From assembly GCA_964631955.1 (NCBI GenBank), contig CAZWBA010000003.1, positions 276,611 through 340,610 of the forward strand: DNA of 64,000 nt. Reading direction: 5' to 3'. How positions within the stretch are numbered: the stretch's first letter is position 1; the number at the start of each line of letters is the position of its first letter. The notes below the pieces were generated by a model, which saw nothing but the letters and a program-made list of their open reading frames with translations, made no database searches and was not told the origin of the DNA. The DNA is from CAMLJR01 sp964631955. Its GTDB lineage: Bacteria > Pseudomonadota > Gammaproteobacteria > Pseudomonadales > CAMLJR01. The position numbers were made by a program, and so were the translations under genes. Positions 44,998 through 52,918 of the stretch are shown one piece after another.

Positions 44998-45693
44998 ATG
45001 ACGAAGATGACGCACTCGCACACCCGAAAAGACAAACCCGTTCTGACGATGGTCAAGTCGCCGCTGACGCCACTCGAACAGGCGCGCCTGCGCAGCGAGC
45101 AATACAGCCAGCGCGATTTATTGCAGGCACTGGAAAAACTCGCGCGCGAAAATGAATCCCTGCGCATGCAATTGCGCACCGACCAGCTGACCGGCATCTT
45201 CAATCGCGTTGCGCTGAACGAGGCGCTCGGTTGCGAGCTGGAGCGCTTTCATCGCAGCGGCCATCGATCGTCGCTCGCCATCATCGATCTCAACGATTTC
45301 AAACATGTCAACGATTCGCTCGGTCATGCGATCGGCGACAAATTGCTGGTGAGCGCGGCGGATTATTTCGCCTCGCAGCTGCGCACCATCGATATGGTCG
45401 CGCGTCTGGGCGGGGATGAATTTGCAATTTTATTGCGCGACACGGGCAGCAGCGATGCGCAATATGTCGCCGCGAAATTGCGCACCGATGCGCCGCAGTT
45501 CATCTACACGGATGCGAAGCAGAAAGAAATCGCCATCGCGCTCGATTTCGCTATCGGCATCGCCGAATTATCGCCGCAGCTGCACTCGGCGGATGCATGG
45601 CTCGATGCCGCCGACCGCGCCATGTATTTACACAAACGCGCCGGACGCTGGCTGCAGTACCGCACCGCAACCACGCGCATATCGCAACCGTAA
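44998..45693 (+). CDS. Diguanylate cyclase (GGDEF domain)
   Basis: A 231-residue cytoplasmic GGDEF protein that makes the second messenger cyclic di-GMP from GTP. The domain begins TDQLTGIFNRVALNEAL and has the active signature RLGGDEFAILL. RTID five residues before it is an intact RxxD inhibitory I-site, so product feedback is expected. The first ~50 residues hold a charged helix (LEQARLRSEQYSQRDLLQALEKLARENESLRMQL) that is probably a dimerising coiled coil rather than a sensor. No membrane helix is present. It lies downstream of the two small membrane protein genes, which might act as its input. Confidence 0.93.
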   Translation: MTKMTHSHTRKDKPVLTMVKSPLTPLEQARLRSEQYSQRDLLQALEKLARENESLRMQLRTDQLTGIFNRVALNEALGCELERFHRSGHRSSLAIIDLNDFKHVNDSLGHAIGDKLLVSAADYFASQLRTIDMVARLGGDEFAILLRDTGSSDAQYVAAKLRTDAPQFIYTDAKQKEIAIALDFAIGIAELSPQLHSADAWLDAADRAMYLHKRAGRWLQYRTATTRISQP

Positions 45694-45795
45694 ATTCCCT
45701 CGCGAAGTATTTACCGGCACTGTACTTTAGAGCACAGTGTGGGATCCCTCCGCACCCGATCATAAGAATGAACCGGCCTTCACAAGGAGCGCATT

Positions 45796-46404
45796 ATGAA
45801 ATTGTATTTTTCACCCGGCGCATGTTCGTTATCGCCACACATCGTTTTACGCGAAGCGGGCGTCAAATTTGAACTCCGAAAAGTCGATCTCGGCAGCAAG
45901 GCTGTCGAGGGCGGCGGCAATTACACCGAAATCAATCCGAAGGGCTATGTGCCGGCGCTCGAATTAGCCGATGGCGAAGTACTGACGGAAGGCCCCGCCA
46001 TCGTGCAGTACATCGCCGATCACAACCCCGGCAGCAATCTCGCACCCAAAAACGGAACCATCGAGCGCTACCATCTGCAGGAATGGCTGAACTTCATCAC
46101 CAGTGAACTGCATAAAAATTTCGGTGCACTGTTCAATAAAAATATTTCCGACGACTGGAAAGCTGCAGCAACCGCGAATATTTCGAAGCGTCTGGATTAT
46201 GTGTCCGACAAGCTCAAAGACCAGCATTATTTGTTGGGCGATCAATTCAGTGTGGCCGATGCCTATTTATTCACCGTGCTCGGCTGGGGCAGGCATGTCG
46301 GTGTCGACATCAGCCAATGGCCGGAGCTGATAGCGTATGTCGCTCGCATCAGCACACGCCCCAAAGTGCAGGAAGCGCTGCGCGCCGAGGGTTTATTGAA
46401 ATAA
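45796..46404 (+). CDS. gstA: Glutathione S-transferase (GstA, beta class)
   Basis: A 202-residue glutathione transferase very similar in pattern to E. coli GstA. The N-terminal thioredoxin-fold domain starts MKLYFSPGACSLSPHIVLREAG with the beta-class Cys10, has NPKGYVPALEL and LTEGPAIVQYIAD (glutathione binding), and the C-terminal helical domain has ELHKNFGALFN, LGDQFSVADAYLFTVL. It conjugates glutathione to electrophiles or reduces peroxides and stands alone. The ATG follows AAGGAGCGCATT. A bidirectional terminator lies between it and aceA. Confidence 0.95.
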   Translation: MKLYFSPGACSLSPHIVLREAGVKFELRKVDLGSKAVEGGGNYTEINPKGYVPALELADGEVLTEGPAIVQYIADHNPGSNLAPKNGTIERYHLQEWLNFITSELHKNFGALFNKNISDDWKAAATANISKRLDYVSDKLKDQHYLLGDQFSVADAYLFTVLGWGRHVGVDISQWPELIAYVARISTRPKVQEALRAEGLLK

Positions 46405-46462
46405 TTATTATTGCGAAAGAATTGCGAAAGAATCGTCGACGTATTTATTGATCGTCACAAAC

Positions 46463-46493
46463 AAAAAGACCGGCATTTAGCCGGTCTTTTTTA
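46463..46493. terminator. Bidirectional terminator between gstA and aceA
   Basis: AAAAGACCGGC and GCCGGTCTTTT form an 11-base perfect stem around ATTTA with A and T runs on both sides. It lies 59 bases after gstA stop and 20 bases beyond the aceA stop on the other strand, so it can end transcription in either direction. Confidence 0.92.
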
Positions 46494-46512
46494 TTTCACA
46501 CAGATAAAACTA

Positions 46513-48117
46513 TTAGAACTGGTTCATCGTGTTGTCTTTGCCCGCTGCTTTCAATGCAGCTTCGCCAGCAAAGTATTCTTTGTGGTCGTCACCGATGTCG
46601 GAACCCGACATGTTCTGGTGTTTGACGCACGCGATACCCTGGCGAATTTCCCTGCGCTGTACGCCGGCAACATACGCGAGCATGCCTTCCTCGCCGAAAT
46701 AACCTTTGGCGAGATCGCTGGTCGACAGCGCTGCGGTGTGATAAGTCGGCAAGGTGATGAGGTGATGGAAAATACCCGCCTCGCGCGAACCGTCGCGCTG
46801 GAAAGTTTGAATGCGGCGATCGGCTTCCTGTGCGAGTTCAGTGGTGTCGTAATCCGCACTCATCAATTTCGCACGATCGTATGCCGAAACGTTTTTGCCT
46901 TCTTTCTGCCACGCATCGAATACCTGCTGGCGGAAATTCAGCGTCCAGTTAAACGATGGACTGTTGTTGTAAACGAGTTTTGCATTCGGGATGACTTCGC
47001 GTACGCGATCGATCATGCCTTTGATCTGACCGATGTGCGGCTTCTCGGTTTCGATCCAGAGCAGATCCGCGCCGTTTTGCAGGCTGGTGATCGAATCGAG
47101 CACGCAACGATCTTCGCCGGTGCCTTTGCGGAATTGATAAAGGTTGCTCGGCAAACGTTTCGGACGCAGCAATTTACCGTTGCGATTGAGAATAACATCG
47201 CCGCTCTTGAGTTCTGACGGTGCAACTTCGTCGCAATCGAGGAAGCTGTTGTATTGATCGCCGAGATCGCCGGGTTCGTGTGTGAACGCGATTTGTTTGG
47301 TCAAGCCAGCGCCGAGCGAATCGGTACGCGCAACGATAACGCCGTCGTCAACACCGAGCTCCAAAAATGCGTAACGCACTGCGCGAATTTTCGCGAGGAA
47401 ATCTTCGTGCGGAACGGTGACTTTGCCGTCCTGGTGACCGCATTGTTTTTCGTCGGAAACCTGGTTTTCGATCTGGATACAGCACGCGCCCGCTTCGATC
47501 ATTTTCTTCGCAAGCAAATACGTCGCTTCCGCGTTACCGAAACCGGCGTCGATGTCGGCGATGATGGGCACAACGTGCGTTTCGAAATTATCGATGCGGC
47601 TCAGCAAGTCTTTTTCTTTCGCTGCGTCTTTCGCTTCACGCGCTGCATCGAGATCGCGGAACAGACCGCCGAGTTCGCGCGCATCGGCCTGACGCAGGAA
47701 TGTGTACAACTCTTCGATCAACGCCGGTACCGACGTTTTCTCGTGCATGGATTGGTCGGGCAACGGTCCGAATTCGGAGCGGAGCGCGGCAATCATCCAG
47801 CCGGAGAGATAGAGGTAGCGTTTTTTGGTGGTGCCGTGGTGCTTCTTGATCGCGATGAGTTTTTGTTGGCCGATGAAGCCGTGCCAGCAACCGAGCGACT
47901 GGGTGTAGCTCGAAGAATCCTTATCGTAATCGACCATGTCCTGGCGCATGATTTTCGCAGTGTAGCGCGCGATATCGAGGCCGGTTTTGAAGCGGTTTTG
48001 CAGACGCATGCGTGCTACATAGTCAGGGCTGATCGCATTCCAGCTCGGGCCGTTCGCGGCAATCGTGGTGGCTGCTTGGTCGGCCAAGCTTGAATAGTTT
48101 TGGGTGTTGGTGGACAT
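46513..48117 (-). CDS. aceA: Isocitrate lyase (long Pseudomonas-type subfamily)
   Basis: A 534-residue isocitrate lyase, first enzyme of the glyoxylate shunt, cleaving isocitrate to succinate and glyoxylate so cells can grow on acetate or fatty acids. The active-site region reads EKQCGHQDGKV in place of the classic KKCGH, as usual in this long subfamily. Also visible are IADIDAGFGNAEATYLLAKKMIEAGA with metal-binding Asp residues, VARTDSLGAG and NNSPSFNWTLNFR. The start ATG has GGAG eight bases upstream; an upstream in-frame ATG 138 bases earlier gives an Arg-rich non-homologous leader. No malate synthase gene is adjacent. The shunt would suit growth on products of the catabolic island further right. 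Confidence 0.96.
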   Translation of the reverse strand: MSTNTQNYSSLADQAATTIAANGPSWNAISPDYVARMRLQNRFKTGLDIARYTAKIMRQDMVDYDKDSSSYTQSLGCWHGFIGQQKLIAIKKHHGTTKKRYLYLSGWMIAALRSEFGPLPDQSMHEKTSVPALIEELYTFLRQADARELGGLFRDLDAAREAKDAAKEKDLLSRIDNFETHVVPIIADIDAGFGNAEATYLLAKKMIEAGACCIQIENQVSDEKQCGHQDGKVTVPHEDFLAKIRAVRYAFLELGVDDGVIVARTDSLGAGLTKQIAFTHEPGDLGDQYNSFLDCDEVAPSELKSGDVILNRNGKLLRPKRLPSNLYQFRKGTGEDRCVLDSITSLQNGADLLWIETEKPHIGQIKGMIDRVREVIPNAKLVYNNSPSFNWTLNFRQQVFDAWQKEGKNVSAYDRAKLMSADYDTTELAQEADRRIQTFQRDGSREAGIFHHLITLPTYHTAALSTSDLAKGYFGEEGMLAYVAGVQRREIRQGIACVKHQNMSGSDIGDDHKEYFAGEAALKAAGKDNTMNQF

Positions 48118-48265
48118 GGTGTGACTCCATCGAGAACAACGTAACTTCAATGGGCGCAGTCTACGCAGCCGACCTCTATAAGAAAAATCAATAGATTCTA
48201 TTTTCGACATACACAACATGAATGGCAGAAAGGTGAGTTTGTCAAAGTGGCCCACCTGGAGTAAT

Positions 48266-48280
48266 GTAAGGACTCCTTAC
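48266..48280. promoter_or_regulatory. Palindrome 1 upstream of the AbrB/PIN module
   Basis: GTAAGGA-C-TCCTTAC is a perfect 7-1-7 inverted repeat 21 bases before the antitoxin ATG. A second partial palindrome follows. AbrB-type antitoxins usually bind such sites and repress their own operon. Confidence 0.55.
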
Positions 48281-48286
48281 TTTCCA

Positions 48287-48300
48287 ACTTTGGTCAAAGT
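48287..48300. promoter_or_regulatory. Palindrome 2 upstream of the AbrB/PIN module
   Basis: ACTTTG-GT-CAAAGT is an inverted repeat with six-base arms immediately before the antitoxin ATG, overlapping where the ribosome would bind. With the palindrome at 48266 it forms a likely two-site operator. Confidence 0.45.
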
Positions 48301-48301
48301 T

Positions 48302-48535
48302 ATGCTTACCAAAATCACAGCCAAAAATCAGATCACCCTGCCGAAAGCCGTCACCAATGCGATCGGTCACGCCGAGTATTTCGAGGTGGAAACGCGTGAC
48401 GGCCAGATCGTGCTGACTCCGGTTCGCATCCATCGCGCCGATGCCGTACGCGCAAAGCTGGCCGAACTCGATCTGGACGATAAAGATATTGCCGATGCCG
48501 TTACGTGGGCTCGCGCGGATAAAACTAAAAAATGA
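48302..48535 (+). CDS. AbrB/MazE-type antitoxin
   Basis: A 77-residue protein whose N-terminal half is a swapped-hairpin AbrB domain (MLTKITAKNQITLPKAVTNAIGHAEYFEV, then VLTPV). The C-terminal half is an acidic helical region (LDLDDKDIADAVTWARAD) suited to binding and blocking a PIN toxin. The ATG at 48302 begins at the conserved fold; a start 84 bases upstream would add an unrelated leader. The next gene, a PIN toxin, begins inside its stop codon (ATGA overlap). Two palindromes lie upstream. Confidence 0.87.
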   Translation: MLTKITAKNQITLPKAVTNAIGHAEYFEVETRDGQIVLTPVRIHRADAVRAKLAELDLDDKDIADAVTWARADKTKK

Positions 48536-48966
48536 CAAAGCCGCTACTGGTGGTACTCGACACCAATGTGGTTTTATCTGCACTCGTATTTTCGCAGGGC
48601 AGGCTCGCGCCCCTACGGCAAGGCTGGCAATCGAAACAATTCACACCGCTGGCTTCCACCGAAACGGTAAAAGAATTGATACGCGTGCTTGCTTACCCAA
48701 AATTTAAATTGAGCCCGGCCGATCAGGAAGAATTACTCGCGGACTATTTGCCGTACTGCAAAACTGTACGCATCCCTGCCAAATTGGCAAAGACACCCGA
48801 ATGCTCCGATCCTTTCGATATTCCATTTTTGCAATTGGCACTGGCGGGCAAAGCTATTTATCTGGTGAGTGGCGATCGCGATTTACTGGAACTGCAGAAA
48901 TGCGGAACGTGCAGAATTATCTCGCCCGAACAATTTTTCGATATAGCAAACGATAAAGCCGTGTGA
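48532..48966 (+). CDS. PIN-domain toxin (COG1569 family)
   Basis: A 144-residue putative ribonuclease toxin. PIN acidic residues are in LVVLDTNVVLSALV (Asp near 10), the mid-protein STETVKELIRVL (Glu near 45), ECSDPFDIPFLQLAL and LVSGDRDLLEL (late Asp residues), consistent with a Mg-dependent nuclease site. It follows the AbrB-type antitoxin with a four-base overlap, so translation is coupled. PIN toxins of type II modules cleave RNA, often tRNA or rRNA; the target here is unknown. Confidence 0.9.
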   Translation: MTKPLLVVLDTNVVLSALVFSQGRLAPLRQGWQSKQFTPLASTETVKELIRVLAYPKFKLSPADQEELLADYLPYCKTVRIPAKLAKTPECSDPFDIPFLQLALAGKAIYLVSGDRDLLELQKCGTCRIISPEQFFDIANDKAV

Positions 48967-49021
48967 TTTTCACTAATGCCGCCAATGGGTATTGGGAATG
49001 CAATGAATACACTTATCAACC

Positions 49022-50014
49022 TCAAAGATTTCCACTTTGAAACTTCACCTGCTCCTTTCGCCAGCTCGATGGCGGCATACCGAATTCGCGTTTGAATGCG
49101 CGCGTAAATGCTGCTTCCGAGTCGTAACCGATCCCCGTTGCTATCGCGAGCAGCGGCTTGCCCGCGAGGGTCAATTCACGCGCGGCGAGCTGCAGACGCC
49201 AGCGCGTCAGATATTGCATCGGCGGTTGGCCGACTAGATCCGTAAAACGCTGCGCCAGTGCCGAGCGCGAGAGACCTACCTGCTTCGCTAATTGATCGAC
49301 AGTCCAATCGCGCGCGGGCTGTGCGTGCATCAGCGCGAGCACGCGGCCGACGAAACGATCGCGCACGCCCGCGAGCCATCCTTCCTTTTCTGCCGGCAAT
49401 GAATCGATGCAGCGACGGACCGCTTCGACGAAGAGCAATTCCGATAGTTTGCCGAGCACGAGCGAACTGCCCGCGCGCCATTCCGCAGCTTCGGCGGCGG
49501 CGAACTGCAGCGACGATTCGAGCCAGGCCGAGCGCGGATCGTTGCGCATATCGACTTTGAACATACGCGGCAGCATTGCGATGAGCGGATTGCTCAACGT
49601 TTCATTGCATCCGAGAAATCCGCAGACCAATTGCGTGACCTCGCCATCGCCGCCGTAAGCGATGCGAATGATTTCGCCCGGCGATGTCTGCAAATGGTTA
49701 TCGATCATTTCTTTTGCCGATGTCGGTTCTACGTCGAGCGAGCTGGCGAGTATGTGCGGCTCGCCCTGCGGCACCACCAGCAATTCTCCGGCTTTGATTT
49801 CGACGGCGGATGCAGGATCGTCGATCAGCTGCGCCCAACAACTGCCTTTGGTGACGAGGTGATAGGAAATGATGCGCTCGGCGGGCGGTAAAAAAGTCGC
49901 GCACAGTTCGCCGTGCGATTGCCCCGCCACGCTCCACGGCGCGGCGAATTCGCCGTGCAGATAAACCGCACCACCCAGACGCACGACCTGCAACACATCG
50001 GAAAGGGCATCCAT
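49022..50014 (-). CDS. AraC-family transcriptional regulator
   Basis: A 330-residue regulator with an N-terminal cupin domain of the AraC_binding_6 type (YHLVTKGSCWAQL and LLVVPQGEPHIL) and a C-terminal double helix-turn-helix (WTVDQLAKQVGLSRSALAQRFTDLVGQPPMQYLTRWRLQLA, then IATGIGYDSEAAFTRAFKREFGMPPSSWR). The cupin suggests a small-molecule ligand. It diverges from the DUF4242-mddA genes, the most likely target, across about 220 bases. Length is normal for this subgroup. Confidence 0.93.
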   Translation of the reverse strand: MDALSDVLQVVRLGGAVYLHGEFAAPWSVAGQSHGELCATFLPPAERIISYHLVTKGSCWAQLIDDPASAVEIKAGELLVVPQGEPHILASSLDVEPTSAKEMIDNHLQTSPGEIIRIAYGGDGEVTQLVCGFLGCNETLSNPLIAMLPRMFKVDMRNDPRSAWLESSLQFAAAEAAEWRAGSSLVLGKLSELLFVEAVRRCIDSLPAEKEGWLAGVRDRFVGRVLALMHAQPARDWTVDQLAKQVGLSRSALAQRFTDLVGQPPMQYLTRWRLQLAARELTLAGKPLLAIATGIGYDSEAAFTRAFKREFGMPPSSWRKEQVKFQSGNL

Positions 50015-50236
50015 GACTTCGGCTCCGCAATTCAGGCGTCCCGCTCAAGGAATCTGGACGCTCGATCATTCATGACGATGGCAGACGCAACCATACTGGT
50101 TTCACGCAAGACGCAGCGCTGAATATCGACTTCGTTATGGTTTTCAACGTCGCGCTTCATTTTGCGGGAAGCGGCTAAAAATTTCTAATGGCTATTTGTA
50201 TCAGTTTTGTACCAGCGAATAAGCAGGAGCTTAAAT

Positions 50237-50518
50237 ATGAAACGTTTTGTTATCGAGCGAAATATTCCCGGCGTCGGCAAATTGACGACGAAGGAGTTGA
50301 GCGGCGCTGCCCAGAAATCCAATGCGGTGCTCAGCGCCATGGGCACCGCGATTCAATGGCAGCATTCGTACCGCTCGCAGGACCGTCTGTTTTGCGTGTA
50401 TCTCGCCACGGACGAATCGCTCGTTCACGAGCACGCCGAGGTCAGCGGATTTCCGGCCAATCGCATTTTCGAAATCGACACCATTATCGATCCGACCACG
50501 GCAACGTGCAGCGTGTAA
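50237..50518 (+). CDS. DUF4242 family small protein
   Basis: A 93-residue ferredoxin-like-fold protein of the DUF4242 family. MKRFVIERNIPGVGKLTTKEL and the later VYLATDESLVHEHAEVSGFPANRIFEI, with a conserved His in the HEHAE segment, match the family. Some relatives bind nickel. GGAG eight bases upstream supports this ATG. The mddA-like gene starts 44 bases after the stop on the same strand, and an AraC regulator diverges upstream. Function in this context unknown. Confidence 0.85.
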   Translation: MKRFVIERNIPGVGKLTTKELSGAAQKSNAVLSAMGTAIQWQHSYRSQDRLFCVYLATDESLVHEHAEVSGFPANRIFEIDTIIDPTTATCSV

Positions 50519-50562
50519 GCGCTGCCATTTAAATATTCAAATCATTAAAGGAAGGAATCGCC

Positions 50563-51336
50563 ATGATTAAACGTATCGCAATTCTCGGTTATGGCATTTT
50601 GAGTTATGCCGTATTTTTCTTCACCGCACTTTACGCCATCGGTTTTATCGGCAATGTCCACAGCATCGGCAATTTTACGATTCCGAAAACGATCGACGGC
50701 GCGACGCAATTGCCGTTGTGGCAGGCACTGGCAATCGATGCGCTGTTGCTGGCAGTGTTTGCATTACAGCACAGTGTCATGGCACGCCCCGCATTCAAAC
50801 GCTGGTGGACGCGTTTCATCGATGCGAGCGCGGAGCGCAGCACTTACGTTCTCGCATCGAGCCTGGCGTTGATCGCGTTATTTATTTACTGGCAACCGCT
50901 CGGCGGCATTGTCTGGAATACGGAAAATGCCGGCGCGCGAATTTTTCTGTACACGCTCTATGCTTTCGGCTGGCTGGTGGTTTTTACCAGCACGTATCTG
51001 ATCAATCATTTCGATTTATTTGGATTGCGTCAGGTGTGGCTGCAGTTTGTCGGCAAAGCGTATACGCCGTTGAAATTCGTCACGCCGTGGGCGTATCGCG
51101 TGGTGCGACATCCACTGTATGTCGGCTGGTTATTGGTGTTTTGGGCAACGCCGACGATGACGGCGACGCATTTGTTTTTTGCGATCATGACGACGGCGTA
51201 CATACTCATCGCCATTCGTTTTGAAGAACGTGATTTAGTCGCCGCGCATCCCGAGTACGATGCTTATCGTCGCGAAGTACCAATGCTGGTGCCGCGTATG
51301 ACATCGACACGATCGACTCAGGCATCGCTGCATTAA
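50563..51336 (+). CDS. mddA: Methanethiol S-methyltransferase (MddA)
   Basis: A 257-residue integral membrane methyltransferase that converts methanethiol to dimethyl sulfide with SAM. The family pattern is clear: FALQHSVMARPAFKRWW, STYVLASSLALIALF, TYLINHFDLFGLRQVWLQF, TPLKFVTPWAYRVVRHPLYVGWLLVFWATP and RFEERDLVAAHPEYDAYRR. About five helices are visible. AAGGAAGG precedes the ATG. The upstream DUF4242 gene is probably in the same transcript. A terminator follows. The mddA pathway gives oxygen-dependent volatile-sulfur turnover in soil and marine bacteria. Confidence 0.93.
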   Translation: MIKRIAILGYGILSYAVFFFTALYAIGFIGNVHSIGNFTIPKTIDGATQLPLWQALAIDALLLAVFALQHSVMARPAFKRWWTRFIDASAERSTYVLASSLALIALFIYWQPLGGIVWNTENAGARIFLYTLYAFGWLVVFTSTYLINHFDLFGLRQVWLQFVGKAYTPLKFVTPWAYRVVRHPLYVGWLLVFWATPTMTATHLFFAIMTTAYILIAIRFEERDLVAAHPEYDAYRREVPMLVPRMTSTRSTQASLH

Positions 51337-51368
51337 TTCCATTTTTCGAAAATACTTTCAGCGCACAC

Positions 51369-51396
51369 AAAGCCCGATGTTTGGGCTTTATTTTTT
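51369..51396 (+). terminator. Intrinsic terminator after mddA
   Basis: AAAGCCC and GGGCTTT pair around GATGTTT, followed by A and six T. It lies 33 bases after mddA and could also serve the convergent P450 gene, which ends nine bases later. Confidence 0.85.
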
Positions 51397-51404
51397 GCGG
51401 ATTT

Positions 51405-52652
51405 TTAATCCCAGCGTAATGGCAGTTTCGTCATCAATAAATTCTGGGTGACGCGATATTGCGCCGGCTCATCCGGATCGAGTCGAAATTCCGGCAGGCG
51501 TTCGAGCACCGCGCGATAGAGCGTCTGCAATTCAAGTCGCGCCAGATGCAAACCGACGCAGCGATGCGGTCCATTTCCGAATAGCATGTGCGTTTTATTT
51601 TCGCGCGCGACGTCAAACAGTTCGGGGGCGGGAAATACGTGCGCATCGAGATCGACAGCCGGCAGATACAGCATGACGCGATCGTTCACCTTCAGATTCC
51701 AGCCGCCCAGTTGCGTATCCTGCACGACGCGGCGCACCGGCACCGTGAAGGTGTAGCGGCGCAACAACTCTTCGGTGACATCGGGAATCAATTGCGGATT
51801 CGCGCGCAATGTATTTTGCAATTCGGGATGACGTGCCAGATGGTGCATACCGAATGAAATCGCAATGACGACGGTATCGAGCCCCGCAAGAAACAGCAGC
51901 ACGCAATAATCTTCCATCAATTCCATCGTCATCGCTTCGCCGTCGACTTCGGTCGACCACAGCGCGCTGATGAGATCGTTCTGCGGATTGTCGCGGCGCG
52001 CCACGATCACATCGTGCATGGCATCGGCAATTTTGCGCATCTGCATGAAAACCATCGCTTCGTTTTCGCGTTCGCGCGGCATGAAGGCTTCATGCGCCAA
52101 TGCGCGAAATTCCAGCAATCTTTCTTCCGGCAGCCCCATCATTTTCAAAAAAATGCGCACGGGAAACTGTTCGGCGACGGCGGAAATGAATTCGCAACTG
52201 CCCTGCGCGATCACATCGTCGATCAACTGATGCGCGAGCGCCTGGATTTCGTCCTGCAGCGCCACAATCATTTTTGGCGAAAACGCGCGCTGCAATGGCG
52301 CGCGATATTTCGTGTGTTCGGGCGGGTCCATCATGATCGGCGTGAGCATCGGCAGGCGCGGCATGCCGGCGGGTATCATCGCCTTCATCATGTCGGCCTG
52401 CTCGGGCGAAATTAACGCGCTCGAAAAAATCCCGGGGGTGCGCAGTACCGTCTGCGCATTGGCGTAATCGAGCACCAGCCAGTAACCGCCATTGCGCGGC
52501 GTCCAGAATACCGGCGGCGCCTCGCGCGATAACTGCAAAACACGTTCGTGCGGCGCATCGAACAATGCCGCATCGCGAAACATATCGAAATCGTAAATCG
52601 CTTCTGCAGGAACATGAGCGGGGTGATTTGCAGAGGAATCCGTCGTCGTCAT
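51405..52652 (-). CDS. Cytochrome P450
   Basis: A 415-residue soluble bacterial P450 monooxygenase. The heme-binding motif is LFGNGPHRCVGLHLARLEL with the axial Cys, the ExxR motif is in VTEELLRRYTF, and the I-helix reads FLAGLDTVVIAISF, where the usual Thr pair is Thr-Val. Near the centre, PPEHTKYRAPLQRAFSPK is a typical substrate-access segment. Soluble bacterial P450s use ferredoxin and a reductase; neither is adjacent. It diverges from the Rieske oxygenase gene and is probably part of the same catabolic programme. Hydroxylation of terpenoid or steroid-like compounds is common in this subgroup, but the substrate cannot be told. Confidence 0.94.
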   Translation of the reverse strand: MTTTDSSANHPAHVPAEAIYDFDMFRDAALFDAPHERVLQLSREAPPVFWTPRNGGYWLVLDYANAQTVLRTPGIFSSALISPEQADMMKAMIPAGMPRLPMLTPIMMDPPEHTKYRAPLQRAFSPKMIVALQDEIQALAHQLIDDVIAQGSCEFISAVAEQFPVRIFLKMMGLPEERLLEFRALAHEAFMPRERENEAMVFMQMRKIADAMHDVIVARRDNPQNDLISALWSTEVDGEAMTMELMEDYCVLLFLAGLDTVVIAISFGMHHLARHPELQNTLRANPQLIPDVTEELLRRYTFTVPVRRVVQDTQLGGWNLKVNDRVMLYLPAVDLDAHVFPAPELFDVARENKTHMLFGNGPHRCVGLHLARLELQTLYRAVLERLPEFRLDPDEPAQYRVTQNLLMTKLPLRWD

Positions 52653-52918
52653 GATTATTTTTCCGTGAATTTATTCAACCAGCAGAATAGTTGAAGCATT
52701 CGCGCTGATTCATGACGTTTTTTTCATCTTGTGACTGCGCATCGATAATGAATGAAACAATAACGACATCGCCATGTGTATGCGCGATCAGCCAATCACA
52801 TCGCATCGCCGGCACTTGACCGGACAAGACCATTGCGGGTATCAAGCCACCCTGCGAAGACATTACGACTCAAATCGATAGCGCACCACGAAGCGCCAGC
52901 GTTAGCGGAGACACTGAC

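Noticed and set aside
48597..48625. A GCGCCCCTAC stretch inside the PIN toxin gene that resembles part of the palindromic element at 10428
   Set aside because: The encoded residues (QGRLAPLRQGW) fit the normal PIN family pattern, so there is no insertion; the match is short.
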